Shown: positions 42,096 through 51,964 of the stretch, in pieces | How the letters are laid out: the number at the start of each line of letters is the position of its first letter | Numbering within the stretch: position 1 is the first letter of the stretch | From: Devosia sp. MC521 | GTDB taxonomy: Bacteria > Pseudomonadota > Alphaproteobacteria > Rhizobiales > Devosiaceae | Assembly: GCF_014127105.1 (NCBI RefSeq) | Contig: NZ_CP059902.1 | Span: 467,001 to 531,000 of the forward strand | Direction of reading: 5' to 3' | DNA length: 64,000 bases | Program-made: the position numbers and the translations under genes | The notes under the pieces: model-generated | The model's database searches: none | Told to the model about the DNA's origin: nothing | The model's input: only the letters and a program-made list of their open reading frames with translations

Positions 42096-45000
42096 CTAGG
42101 CGGTCTCTAGGTAGCTTTCCGCGGTTTGCAGATCGACAGAAACGAGCTGGCTGACCCCGCGTTCTGACATCGTGACCCCGAAAAGCCGATCCATCCGTGC
42201 CATGGTTATTGGATTATGGGTAATCACCATAAAGCGAGTTTGGGTCCGGTGTCGCATCGAGTCGAGTAAATTGCAGAATCGCTCGACATTGGCGTCATCG
42301 AGTGGCGCATCCACTTCGTCGAGCACGCAGATGGGGGCGGGGTTGGTCAGGAACACCGCAAAAATGAGGCTCATGGCGGTTAGCGCCTGCTCACCCCCAG
42401 AGAGAAGCGTCATGGTTTGAGGCTTCTTGCCCGGTGGTCGGGCAATAATTTCGAGACCTGCTTCGAGCGGGTCATCGCTTTCCACAAAGGTCAGCTCTGC
42501 CGTGCCGCCGCCGAACAGCGTGGTGAAGAGCTCTTGGAAATGCGCATTGACCTTGCCGAAGGCCTCATTGAGCCGCGCGCGCCCTTCGCGATTGAGATTG
42601 CCGATGGCCACACGCAGTTTGGCGATCGCCTCAATGATATCGTCGCGGTCTCGCACCATGGTGTCGAGCTTTTCTTGAATCTCCTCGGCTTCTTTCTCTG
42701 CCGATAGGTTCACCCCACCCAAACGCTCGCGTTCGGCCTTGAGCCGCTCGAGCTTGTGTTCGGTTGGTTGCTCCGCGGGCAGCGGTTCTTCCGGGCGAAT
42801 GCCTGATGCTTCCAGCGTGCGGCTTGCCGGAATGCCGAGGTTCTCTTCGGTCTGCCGCTCAATCTGCAGGCGCTGGCTGATGATCCCCTTGAGCCGCTCT
42901 TCGACGCGGGTAAGCTCAATGCGGACATTATTGAGAGCATCGTTTGCGGCCTTGACCGCTCGGTCGGTCTCCCGCCACGCGGTTTGTGCATTATTCAATC
43001 GTTCGACGGCGGCTTGGTGATCCTCGCTGGCGATGTCGATTTGCTCATCGAGCTGGGCTTTGCGTTCGTCAAACCCGTCTGGCGAATCTGCCATATCGGC
43101 GAGTTGGTCCTGCACATCGGCGGTGCGGTCATCAAGTGTCGCCAATTGATTGCGCGCGCCATCAAGGCGGCGCTGCCAGGAGGCCATGTCTCGCGTCAAC
43201 TGCTCAAGGCGCGTCGTACGCAGGCGCTTGGTTGATTCGAGCGTGTTGAGGCTGAGGCGCGCCGCATCGGCTTTTTCGCGCAGAACAACGACATGGCTTT
43301 GTGTCGCCTGAGCCGCCGCAGCCATCGTGTCTTCATCGGCCAGATCTGCCAAAGCGTCGAGCGCGGCCTGTTCGGCCATTTCCGCGTCACCCACACTGCT
43401 CGCCACGCGGAGTTTTGCATCTTCCAGCGTCGATTTGCGAGTGGTGAGATCGGAAAGAGCGCGCTGGGCTTTGTCGAGTTCAGCCTGCGCCGTGGCGATA
43501 GCGTGTTGCGCAGTGCGCCACGCTTCCCGACATTGCCGTTCGCTGCCCCGTGCTCCGTCAAGCGCTGTCGCGTGAGCATCGACCTCGCGCTTCCAGGCAT
43601 TGCGTTCGCCCTTTGCGCGAATGATGTCTTCATCCAGCTCAACGAGGCGGTTCTTTTGCGCCAGACGCAGCGCCGCTGCACTCGGTGCATCAGCTGCAGC
43701 AATCAAACCATCCCAGCGCCAAACAGCCCCTTCAAGTGTCACCAGTCGCTGCCCGGGCTTAAGGGCTCGGATTAGGCTTGGGCCGTCTGCCGCATCAATA
43801 AGACCAATCTGGTCAAGACGACGCTTGAGTTGCGGCGTGCCCGAAACATAGCGCGATAAGGGCTCTGCCCCTTGCGGCAGGTTCGGATCTTCACTGCGGT
43901 CTAGGGCTGGGGACCAATGGATCGGCGCGTCACTGTCCGATGAAGCTTCGAGATCATCGCCCAATGCCGCGCCGAGCGCAGTTTCATACCCCGGCTCAAC
44001 CTGCAGCTCATCGACGATAGCGGGCCACGTCCCCGTGCCCGTCACCAGCATTTTATTGAGCGTCGCCGCTTCCGCCTCAAGGCTCGTCACCAGCGTTTCC
44101 AGCTCGCCAAGGCGCGGTCGCGCGCCATCGAGCTTTTCTTGCGCGAGGTGAACCTTGGCTTCCGCCTCCAGCGCATTGGCCTCAGCGATTTCGGCTGCCT
44201 CTTGCGCACCCTCTAAAATATCGCGTCGTGCCGAAACGGTCTGGTCCGCGTTGAGTGCATCGATCACACGCTGATAGTCGCTTTCCAGATCGGCCAACTG
44301 CTGGGCGAGGCTGCGTTTGCGCGTCATGGCCTCTTGGGCATTGCGCTGCGTTTGGCTGCGCATTGCGCGCAATTGCGCCAAAGCTTCGGTTGCCTGCCGG
44401 GCCGCAGCGTCCGCTTGCGTGACCGCGGCTTGCGCCAACTCAGCCTCTTGGCGGGCGGTTACGCTCTCGTCCTGCGATCCTTCAAGTTCATATTCGAGAT
44501 CAGCGCGCTCATTATTATAGGCGTCTATCGCTGCTTCGCATTCCGCAACCAGCGCACGCTCACGTTGGCCATCGGCTGCGATCTGCTGCAGCCGGTTTTG
44601 CAGCTCAACACGCCGCTGGCTCATGCGCCGTGCTTCTTCGGCCAATTGCTCTGCTAAAATCGTATAGCGTTGCAGCACCGCTCCGGTCACAGCTTCCCGC
44701 TCCCGCAGCGGGGCAACTGCGGCTTCGGCCAGTTCGGCGGCCTTTTGGGCCTGGTGTTCGGCGTGGGTGGCATCCGCCAGTTGACGAATGATCACCGCCT
44801 GCGCTGCTTCAGTTTCTTTCTCGGCGACGCGCGCCGCAACCCAGCGGATATGAAAGAGTGTCGCCTCCGTGCGCCGAATATCCCCTGACAGGGCGCGATA
44901 CCGCGTGGCCAGACGCGCCTGCCGCTTGAGGGTTTCAAGCTGGCTTTCGATCTGCGCGACCACATCGTCAACGCGCTCAAGGTTGGTTTCAGCCGCCCGA

Positions 45001-45551
45001 AGCCGGATTTCCGCCTCGCGCCGCCGCGAATGCAGGCCCGAAATCCCCGCCGCTTCTTCAAGCAGTGCTCGGCGCGCCGTGGGTTTGGCCGAGATAAGTT
45101 CGCCGATCTGTCCCTGCCGCACCATAGAAGGAGAGTGCGCACCCGTGGAGGCGTCAGCGAACAGCATCTGCACGTCACGTGCCCGCACTTCTTTCCCGTT
45201 CACCCGATAGACAGAGCCGGCTTCGCGCTCAATCCGGCGCGTCACTTCCAAAACATCGGCTGAGTTCAGCGCTGCTGGCGCGCTGCGGTCGGTATTATCC
45301 AGCACCAGCGTCACTTCGGCAGAATTGCGCGCCGAGCGATTGCCCGAGCCGGAAAAGATAACGTCGTCCATGCCCGAGGCGCGCATGGCCTTGTATGAGC
45401 TCTCGCCCATCACCCAGCGCATCGCTTCGACGAGGTTCGATTTCCCGCAGCCATTGGGGCCGACAATGCCTGTCAGGCCTGGCTCCATGACGAGCACGCT
45501 TTCATCGGGGAAGGATTTAAAGCCGTGAAGCTTGAGCCGCTGAAATTTCAT
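42096..45551 (-). CDS. smc: Chromosome segregation protein SMC
   Basis: Condensin ATPase that organises and segregates the chromosome. 1151 residues, the usual length. Walker A GPNGCGKS at 31-38; coiled-coil (about 170-500); hinge (about 515-650); returning coiled-coil; ABC signature LLSGGEQ and Walker B ICVLDEVDAPLDD near the C terminus. The frame extends to a TTG at 45566; the ATG at 45551 (MKFQRLKLHGFKSF) matches the family. No obvious ribosome binding site; the dsbA terminator stem lies just upstream. scpA and scpB are not in the window. Confidence 0.96.
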   Translation of the reverse strand: MKFQRLKLHGFKSFPDESVLVMEPGLTGIVGPNGCGKSNLVEAMRWVMGESSYKAMRASGMDDVIFSGSGNRSARNSAEVTLVLDNTDRSAPAALNSADVLEVTRRIEREAGSVYRVNGKEVRARDVQMLFADASTGAHSPSMVRQGQIGELISAKPTARRALLEEAAGISGLHSRRREAEIRLRAAETNLERVDDVVAQIESQLETLKRQARLATRYRALSGDIRRTEATLFHIRWVAARVAEKETEAAQAVIIRQLADATHAEHQAQKAAELAEAAVAPLREREAVTGAVLQRYTILAEQLAEEARRMSQRRVELQNRLQQIAADGQRERALVAECEAAIDAYNNERADLEYELEGSQDESVTARQEAELAQAAVTQADAAARQATEALAQLRAMRSQTQRNAQEAMTRKRSLAQQLADLESDYQRVIDALNADQTVSARRDILEGAQEAAEIAEANALEAEAKVHLAQEKLDGARPRLGELETLVTSLEAEAATLNKMLVTGTGTWPAIVDELQVEPGYETALGAALGDDLEASSDSDAPIHWSPALDRSEDPNLPQGAEPLSRYVSGTPQLKRRLDQIGLIDAADGPSLIRALKPGQRLVTLEGAVWRWDGLIAAADAPSAAALRLAQKNRLVELDEDIIRAKGERNAWKREVDAHATALDGARGSERQCREAWRTAQHAIATAQAELDKAQRALSDLTTRKSTLEDAKLRVASSVGDAEMAEQAALDALADLADEDTMAAAAQATQSHVVVLREKADAARLSLNTLESTKRLRTTRLEQLTRDMASWQRRLDGARNQLATLDDRTADVQDQLADMADSPDGFDERKAQLDEQIDIASEDHQAAVERLNNAQTAWRETDRAVKAANDALNNVRIELTRVEERLKGIISQRLQIERQTEENLGIPASRTLEASGIRPEEPLPAEQPTEHKLERLKAERERLGGVNLSAEKEAEEIQEKLDTMVRDRDDIIEAIAKLRVAIGNLNREGRARLNEAFGKVNAHFQELFTTLFGGGTAELTFVESDDPLEAGLEIIARPPGKKPQTMTLLSGGEQALTAMSLIFAVFLTNPAPICVLDEVDAPLDDANVERFCNLLDSMRHRTQTRFMVITHNPITMARMDRLFGVTMSERGVSQLVSVDLQTAESYLETA

Positions 45552-45569
45552 GACGGCGCGCGGCAACGC

Positions 45570-45597
45570 AAAAGAGGGCGCGCTATGCGCACCCTCT
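45570..45597 (-). terminator. Terminator of the DsbA-like gene, just upstream of smc
   Basis: On the minus strand AGAGGG-GCGC pairs with GCGC-CCCTCT across one mismatch and an ATA loop, then TTTT. It ends about 20 bases before the smc ATG, so any read-through transcript would carry this stem near the smc start. Confidence 0.75.
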
Positions 45598-45638
45598 CAA
45601 ATCTTATGTCTGCGCTAAATTGCTCAGACAGGGCCGAA

Positions 45639-46313
45639 TTACTGCGCCGCTGGAGCGACGAAGTCGGCAGGGACCAGCGGGTCGATGGCTTCAGCCAGCT
45701 GTTCGAGCGACTTACCGCCAGAAAGCGTCTTGCCGTTGACGTAGAAGGTCGGGGTCCCGGAAAGGCCAAACTCATTCACTGCTTGTTCGCGCTGCGCTTC
45801 GATACCAGTGAAGATAGCCTGATTCGTCAGAGCAGCGTTGAAGCTCTCTTCGGTGAAGCCCAACTGCAGCGCGACAGCGTAGATCGCGTCGCGTGGCTTA
45901 TCCGACATGCTCCATTCGTTCATGGTCTTGAAGTAGGTCGCGATGACATTGTGGTAGTTGTCTTCGCCAGCAGCTTCAGCAAGCAGGAAGATGGCCGCGT
46001 CGATTGCGTTACGCGCAAACGGACGGACGATGAATTTCACCTTGCCGGTTTCGATATACTGTTCCTTGAACGGGCCATAAACGTTGTTATGGAACGCCGC
46101 ACAGTGCGGGCAAGTTGGCGATGCATATTCAATCACGGTGACAGGCGCGTCGGCATTGCCTTCGAACTTGTCAGCAATGTCGCCAGCAGGAGCCATAAGC
46201 TTGGCAACATCGACCATATCACCATCAGCAGCCTGTGCTGCGGAAATGCCAGCAACGCTTACCGCCGACGCGGCAGCTGCAAGAATGAGTGTATCGCGGC
46301 GATTGAACTTCAC
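45639..46313 (-). CDS. DsbA-family periplasmic thiol-disulfide protein
   Basis: 224 residues. A twin-Arg-like N terminus (KFNRRDTLILAAAASAVSVAG, ending AAQAAD) directs export. The thioredoxin-fold active site is CPHC (68-71) in YASPTCPHCAAFHNN; the cis-Pro loop GLSGTPTFYVNG is present. This is the Thioredoxin_4/BdbD-like type common in alphaproteobacteria, probably a disulfide oxidase. The order smc-dsbA-DUF721-mutY is, as I recall, conserved in rhizobia. Confidence 0.9.
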   Translation of the reverse strand: MKFNRRDTLILAAAASAVSVAGISAAQAADGDMVDVAKLMAPAGDIADKFEGNADAPVTVIEYASPTCPHCAAFHNNVYGPFKEQYIETGKVKFIVRPFARNAIDAAIFLLAEAAGEDNYHNVIATYFKTMNEWSMSDKPRDAIYAVALQLGFTEESFNAALTNQAIFTGIEAQREQAVNEFGLSGTPTFYVNGKTLSGGKSLEQLAEAIDPLVPADFVAPAAQ

Positions 46314-46399
46314 GTTTAGCTCCTAATTCCAATTTTGCGGACACTACACTGGAGAAAAGTGTCGGCAAGAGGGCTTTGACATCAACAGGCGTTGATCGC

Positions 46400-46915
46400 C
46401 TATGTTTTCCGTTTCGTTTCAGCCCTGCGTGCGAGCGCTAGGCCAAGGGTTGTGAGCGACTGACGCAAGCTGTCGTCTTCGATTGTCTCAGTCAACTTGC
46501 CTACTTTTGCCAAGCTTTCTGGGCTCGGTTCGTAGGCCTTATCGGTCTTTGGACCTGAATTGGTGATGAACGGTTCTGCCGAAAGGCGCACCTGGTCCAC
46601 CAGTACATATCCAAAATAAAGGTTCACCGCCTTGGCGATGTTGGCCGCCTCATGCTGGGCAAACAATGCAGTGCCCGGCGCGCAGCGGATATAAAGAGTA
46701 GCGCCTTCAGCGCTATTGGCAATTTTGGGCCAGCTCAGCTTGTGTGGCTGGGTTGTTTCGTCAAAGGGGCGCGGCGCGATATTGCGCCACTGGGTAAGAA
46801 TATCCCGACCGGCAAAGCCGCGCTTGCGCAGCACGGGGTCGAGCGCGCCCGACAGAGCGTCCGCCACCGAGGTCGCCCTATTGCGCCGCTTATATTCGGG
46901 TAGTTTGTCTGCCAT
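46400..46915 (-). CDS. DciA-like protein (DUF721)
   Basis: 171 residues with the DUF721 domain in the first 110 residues (RATSVADALSGALDPVLRKRGF, then LTQWRNIAP and LYIRCAPGTALFAQHEAANIAKAVN). DUF721/DciA proteins load the replicative helicase DnaB in bacteria that lack DnaC; the alphaproteobacterial members are shorter in evidence but similar in fold. A disordered charged tail follows. It diverges from mutY and lies upstream of the DsbA-like gene. Confidence 0.8.
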   Translation of the reverse strand: MADKLPEYKRRNRATSVADALSGALDPVLRKRGFAGRDILTQWRNIAPRPFDETTQPHKLSWPKIANSAEGATLYIRCAPGTALFAQHEAANIAKAVNLYFGYVLVDQVRLSAEPFITNSGPKTDKAYEPSPESLAKVGKLTETIEDDSLRQSLTTLGLALARRAETKRKT

Positions 46916-47009
46916 GCCCCAAATATGGTCACGGACGGCACCCAGACAAGTGAATTCGCGGTAATGCTACGGGGCTTGCCAGAAAACTGTGCCCGGCATA
47001 GGTCACCTT

Positions 47010-48071
47010 ATGCCCCTTTCTGCCCCCCATCCCATCGATTCAGACGGCGTTCTGCGCTGGTACGACACTCATGCGCGCGATCTGCCTTGGCGCGTTTCGC
47101 CCGAAGCGCGCAAACAGGGGATAAAGCCGGATCCCTACCGGATCTGGCTCAGCGAGGTCATGCTGCAGCAGACAACTGTTGCAGCGGTAAAAGCCTATTT
47201 CACCCGCTTCATCAGCCTTTGGCCAAGCGTGCATGATCTGGCGGCAGCCCCGCTCGACAGCGTGCTGCGCGAATGGGCGGGCTTGGGATATTATGCCCGG
47301 GCGCGAAATCTTCACGCCTGTGCGGTCGCGGTGGTCGCCGAGCATGGCGGCACATTTCCGCAAACCTCCATCGCTCTCCAGGGCCTACCCGGCATTGGCG
47401 CCTACACCAGCGCGGCGATCGCTGCCATTTGCTTTGATGAAGAGATCGCCGTGCTCGATGGCAATCTCGACCGTGTCTTGGCTCGCTACTACGCTCTCGA
47501 TATTCCGGTCCGCGACGCCAAACCCGAGCTCCGCTCTGCCTTGCAGCTTGCTGTTCCCTCGCGCGCTGGCGACTTTGCTCAGGCCATGATGGATTTGGGG
47601 GCCACGATTTGCGCGCCCCGCACTGCATCCTGCCTGATTTGTCCTTTGCATGATGGCTGCGAAGCCCGCCAAGAGGGCCAGCCGCTGGTCTATCCCGTCA
47701 AACCGGTCAAAGCCGAAAAGCCTGTCCGCAAGGGCCATGCTTTTGTCATGCTCGATAGTGCAGGCGATGTTTATCTGCGCACCCGTCCGAGCAAGGGACT
47801 GCTCGCCAGCATGACCGAAGTGCCGACGTCTGTTTGGGGCGATAGTCTGGGCGAGCCGCTATATCCCGTCTCCGCCGATTGGCGCCCGCGCGGGCAAATC
47901 GTCCATGTCTTCACCCACTTCCGGCTGGAGCTGGAAGTCTGGTCTGCTGTTGTGCCGAGTGACGCATTGTCCGAAGGCTGGTGGGCAGAGCCTCAGGGGC
48001 TCAGGGGCGAGGCCTTGCCGACGCTTTTCCGCAAAGTTCTGGCGGCTGCAGGTTTTGAGAACGCCGTCTAA
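47010..48071 (+). CDS. mutY: A/G-specific adenine glycosylase
   Basis: Removes adenine paired with 8-oxoguanine. 353 residues. Helix-hairpin-helix and catalytic Asp: LPGIGAYTSAAIAAICFDEEIAVLDGN, with the catalytic Glu in WLSEVMLQQT. Fe-S cysteines follow the C-x6-C-x2-C-x5-C pattern in CAPRTASCLICPLHDGC. The C-terminal NUDIX-like domain (about 225-350) reads 8-oxoG. The ATG at 47010 is preferred to the GTG at 46989. It converges on the GNAT gene with a four-base overlap of the stops. Confidence 0.95.
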   Translation: MPLSAPHPIDSDGVLRWYDTHARDLPWRVSPEARKQGIKPDPYRIWLSEVMLQQTTVAAVKAYFTRFISLWPSVHDLAAAPLDSVLREWAGLGYYARARNLHACAVAVVAEHGGTFPQTSIALQGLPGIGAYTSAAIAAICFDEEIAVLDGNLDRVLARYYALDIPVRDAKPELRSALQLAVPSRAGDFAQAMMDLGATICAPRTASCLICPLHDGCEARQEGQPLVYPVKPVKAEKPVRKGHAFVMLDSAGDVYLRTRPSKGLLASMTEVPTSVWGDSLGEPLYPVSADWRPRGQIVHVFTHFRLELEVWSAVVPSDALSEGWWAEPQGLRGEALPTLFRKVLAAAGFENAV

Positions 48072-48559
48072 AGCCAGAGCAAGCCCATTGGGACGACATC
48101 GTCCCAAGCGTTCTGAATGCACACGGCCTTGCGCCTTAATCCCTCACGCTCAAATCCGAAGCGCTCATAAAGGGCAATGGCCTTCGTATTGCTGGCATAA
48201 ACCTCAAGCTCAATCCGCTTGAAGCCTTCTTCTTTTGCCGCTGCGAGTGCCGATTTCATGAGCGCGCTCCCAACGCCTCTCCCCCGAAAACCACTCATGA
48301 CGCCCATGCCGAGGCTGCCAACATGCCTCGCCATATCGGGTTCGCGGCAGATATCGCACCAGCCGATGACCACATCTTGGTTCACCGCAACCAAATGTGG
48401 GTTCCGCCTTTCAATGTTGTGGGCGACGAAGTTTCGGGTGCGTTCGATGGGCGGCGCATCGGTCATACGCAGATATTTCTGCTCCCGAGCTACAGCGCCC
48501 AGCACAGCATTATACCCCGCTGCATCGCCCAAGGTGATGGCGCGAATAGTGACCACCAT
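48068..48559 (-). CDS. GNAT family N-acetyltransferase
   Basis: 163-residue acetyltransferase. The acetyl-CoA binding loop reads GFRGRGVGSALM, followed by ELEVYASNTKAIALYERFGFEREGLRRKA. The substrate is unknown. The gene overlaps the end of mutY on the other strand by four bases, and lies downstream of ccrM with a terminator between. Confidence 0.85.
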   Translation of the reverse strand: MVVTIRAITLGDAAGYNAVLGAVAREQKYLRMTDAPPIERTRNFVAHNIERRNPHLVAVNQDVVIGWCDICREPDMARHVGSLGMGVMSGFRGRGVGSALMKSALAAAKEEGFKRIELEVYASNTKAIALYERFGFEREGLRRKAVCIQNAWDDVVPMGLLWL

Positions 48560-48577
48560 GTCTCATCCCCCAGCAAC

Positions 48578-48604
48578 AAAAAGGCCGCTGGCGAACCAGC
48601 GGCC
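48578..48604 (-). terminator. Intrinsic terminator of ccrM
   Basis: On the minus strand GGCCGCTGG, loop TTCG, CCAGCGGCC, then TTTTT: a perfect 9-bp stem with a stable TTCG tetraloop, 36 bases after the ccrM stop. Confidence 0.92.
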
Positions 48605-48639
48605 ATATAGTAGCCTGACGAATGCTTTGGAGGTCAACC

Positions 48640-49801
<1,162 letters not shown>

Positions 49802-49847
49802 CAAGCCCGTTATAGCGTGCTGAAGTTAATGGAGCGTTCTTAATGGG

Positions 49848-49862
49848 TTAGCGAGGAGTTAA
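49848..49862 (+). promoter_or_regulatory. CtrA-like box upstream of ccrM
   Basis: TTAG-CGAGGAG-TTAA matches the CtrA half-site pattern TTAA-N7-TTAA with one mismatch, about 72 bases before the ccrM start and over the rnhB stop. A further TTAA at 49826-49829 lies nearby. CtrA activates ccrM in Caulobacter, which makes this site plausible. Confidence 0.45.
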
Positions 49863-50551
49863 TTCTCCAATTCTCTCGCATTACCTGCCGCAAGCAGGGC
49901 CGCTATTGGGGCGAATTCACTGCGGTGGTGGCGACATGGGCCGTTTAATTTCAAGGCCTTCATATGCGCAGCGGTGCCATATCCCTTGTGGCAGTAAAAG
50001 CCAAAATGGGGCGCGTCAGCATCCATAATGGCACACATGCGGTCGCGCGTGACCTTGGCGACAATAGATGCCGCCGCAATCGACACGCTGCGCCCGTCGC
50101 CACCGACCAGAGCAATTCCGGGACAGGGCAGGGCCGGTGGCACATCGCGCCCATCGATAAGCGCGCGGTCGGCCTTTTGCGGAAGGGCTGCAACGGCCTT
50201 GGCCATAGCCGCAAGCGTCGCCCCACGAATGTTGAGGGTTTCAATGTCTGTCGGCGGCGCGCTCACGATAGCGACGTCGGCGCAGGCCATGATCTCTTCA
50301 TAAAGCGCCTCGCGCTTGGCCTCGGTTAGCTTCTTACTGTCGTTGAGCCCTTGCGGGATGCGGTTGGGGTCCAGGCGAACAGCCGCAACCACCACGGGCC
50401 CTGCAAGGGGACCTCGTCCTGCCTCATCGACACCGGCAACATAAAGTGCGCCGCGATCGAGCAGCATGGTCTCATGGCTAAAGTCCGGCCCGGCAGCGGG
50501 GGCGGTGAAAAGATCTGCTGGAGCTGTGTGAAGATCTTTTCGCTTTGCCAT
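49859..50551 (-). CDS. rnhB: Ribonuclease HII
   Basis: Removes ribonucleotides and RNA primers from RNA-DNA hybrids. 230 residues. The catalytic Asp-Glu pair lies in VDEAGRGPLAGPV (about residues 41-53); the third Asp in LIDGRDVP and the late ASIVAKVTRDR stretch with its Asp in MDADAP complete the site. The N terminus (about 1-35) is an extra segment not part of the fold. It precedes ccrM on the same strand, 82 bases apart, an order I recall from other Hyphomicrobiales. Confidence 0.95.
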   Translation of the reverse strand: MAKRKDLHTAPADLFTAPAAGPDFSHETMLLDRGALYVAGVDEAGRGPLAGPVVVAAVRLDPNRIPQGLNDSKKLTEAKREALYEEIMACADVAIVSAPPTDIETLNIRGATLAAMAKAVAALPQKADRALIDGRDVPPALPCPGIALVGGDGRSVSIAAASIVAKVTRDRMCAIMDADAPHFGFYCHKGYGTAAHMKALKLNGPCRHHRSEFAPIAALLAAGNARELEN

Positions 50552-50643
50552 AGGGATACCTCAAACCAAGCCGATTGTTGGTATCGGCAAGCCCAGCAGG
50601 TTGATACAAGAGTCTGGTTGAGGAGCAAAGGAGAGGAGTTCAC

Positions 50644-51225
50644 GTGCGTCGATCTGGTTTCGCTCTTGTCCCATTGCTGTTTTGCGTCTCAGCCGCCGCT
50701 CAGCCGTTTCAGCATTCGTCGGGCGAGTATCGCGAATACAATCGCGATTGGCTCGCTGCCTGTCCCAATTTCATCGATGAAGAAGCGAACTCCTGGTACG
50801 GCTACTCGTGCTTTGCGAGTACCGCGAGCCAAGAGATGAATTCGGCAAACCTGCCCGTCTATAAGCTGACAATGGTGCTCAACCGCTTAGATGGCGCGAC
50901 CGATATCGCCATCACTGTCGCTGCCGACAAGCTGAGCTATGACCAGTCGCGACCCATACAGCTCAAGTTCACCAACCTCCCGCCGATTGCGCTGAAGATG
51001 GGTACCTCGTTGGAAATCCGAGACAACACCATCAATCAGTTCTTTATCGCTGATGAAGCGCTGTCTGCGACAGTTTTGGAGCACATGAAAGAGCGCAACG
51101 CGCTCATCCTCTCGGTGCCGGTCGTCGGCCAGATACGCCCGGTCGAAACGCGCCTTTCGACACAAGGCGTCCTAGCTTCGCTGGACTTTATGTCTACGCA
51201 CGCGCGCAAGGTCGCCCAATACTAA
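50644..51225 (+). CDS. Secreted protein of unknown function
   Basis: 193 residues with a signal peptide (RRSGFALVPLLFCVSAAAQ, about 1-20), so periplasmic. Two cysteines (residues 40 and 56, in WLAACPNF and GYSCFAS) probably form a disulfide; the rest is predicted beta-rich. The overall plan distantly recalls IalB-type proteins (similar size, early Cys pair), but I cannot claim homology. The start is GTG after AAGGAGAGGAG. It diverges from rnhB and is followed by the HAD phosphatase gene after about 60 bases. Confidence 0.65.
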   Translation: MRRSGFALVPLLFCVSAAAQPFQHSSGEYREYNRDWLAACPNFIDEEANSWYGYSCFASTASQEMNSANLPVYKLTMVLNRLDGATDIAITVAADKLSYDQSRPIQLKFTNLPPIALKMGTSLEIRDNTINQFFIADEALSATVLEHMKERNALILSVPVVGQIRPVETRLSTQGVLASLDFMSTHARKVAQY

Positions 51226-51286
51226 GTCCAGAGATGACGCCTCTGTTGCCATGTGCTAACCGAGCCTCGCAATTGAAGGCTTGGAT

Positions 51287-51964
51287 ATGACCCTTAATCT
51301 CGGCGCTGGCTTACTGTTTGATATTGATGGCACTTTGATGGAGAGCGATCCGATCCATCTCGCGGCTTTTAATCAGGTGTTTGGCCCTTATGGGCATGTC
51401 ATTGACCACGAGATCTACGCCAAACATATTCAAGGCTTCGCCAATGAAGCCATCGCTGCCCATTTCATTCCCGGCGAAAGCCTCGAGCGCCGTAAGCAAA
51501 TTCTCGACGGCAAGGAAGCGCTGTTCCGCGAATTGGTCGCGACTTCGATTGAGCCGCTCGCGGGCTTGATGGATCTACTCGAATGGGCACGCAGTCACGC
51601 CATTCCCATGGCCGCTGTTACCAATGCCCCAATGGCCAATGCCGACCTCATCATCGATGGCATCAAGGCGCGGTCGTATTTTTCGCACATCATCTCAGCC
51701 GATGATCTGGCGCAGGGTAAGCCGCACCCACTGCCTTACCTGACAGGCCTTAGCCACCTCAACGCGGTGGCGGCCAACAGCGTCGCATTCGAGGACTCTC
51801 GCACCGGCATAGCCTCGGCCACAGGTGCAGGCATTACCACAATTGGCCTCGCCACCGGCATTTCCGAAAGCGAACTGCGCAAAGCAGGCGCGACCCTTGC
51901 CACGCCGGACTACACCAATCCCGCCGTACTCGATCTGATCAAATCAAAAGTGCTAGCCGCTTAG
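51287..51964 (+). CDS. HAD-superfamily hydrolase (phosphoglycolate phosphatase / beta-phosphoglucomutase-like)
   Basis: 225 residues. Motif I FDIDGTLMESDP with the nucleophilic Asp near the N terminus, motif II AVTNAP, the Lys in GKPHPLPYL, and motif IV VAFEDSRTGIASATGAG. A helical cap lies between motifs I and II. This is subfamily IA, close to sugar-phosphate phosphatases or beta-phosphoglucomutase; the substrate is not evident. GAAGG precedes the ATG at 51287; the open frame also offers a TTG at 51281. Convergent with the radical SAM gene, stops overlapping by four bases. Confidence 0.88.
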   Translation: MTLNLGAGLLFDIDGTLMESDPIHLAAFNQVFGPYGHVIDHEIYAKHIQGFANEAIAAHFIPGESLERRKQILDGKEALFRELVATSIEPLAGLMDLLEWARSHAIPMAAVTNAPMANADLIIDGIKARSYFSHIISADDLAQGKPHPLPYLTGLSHLNAVAANSVAFEDSRTGIASATGAGITTIGLATGISESELRKAGATLATPDYTNPAVLDLIKSKVLAA

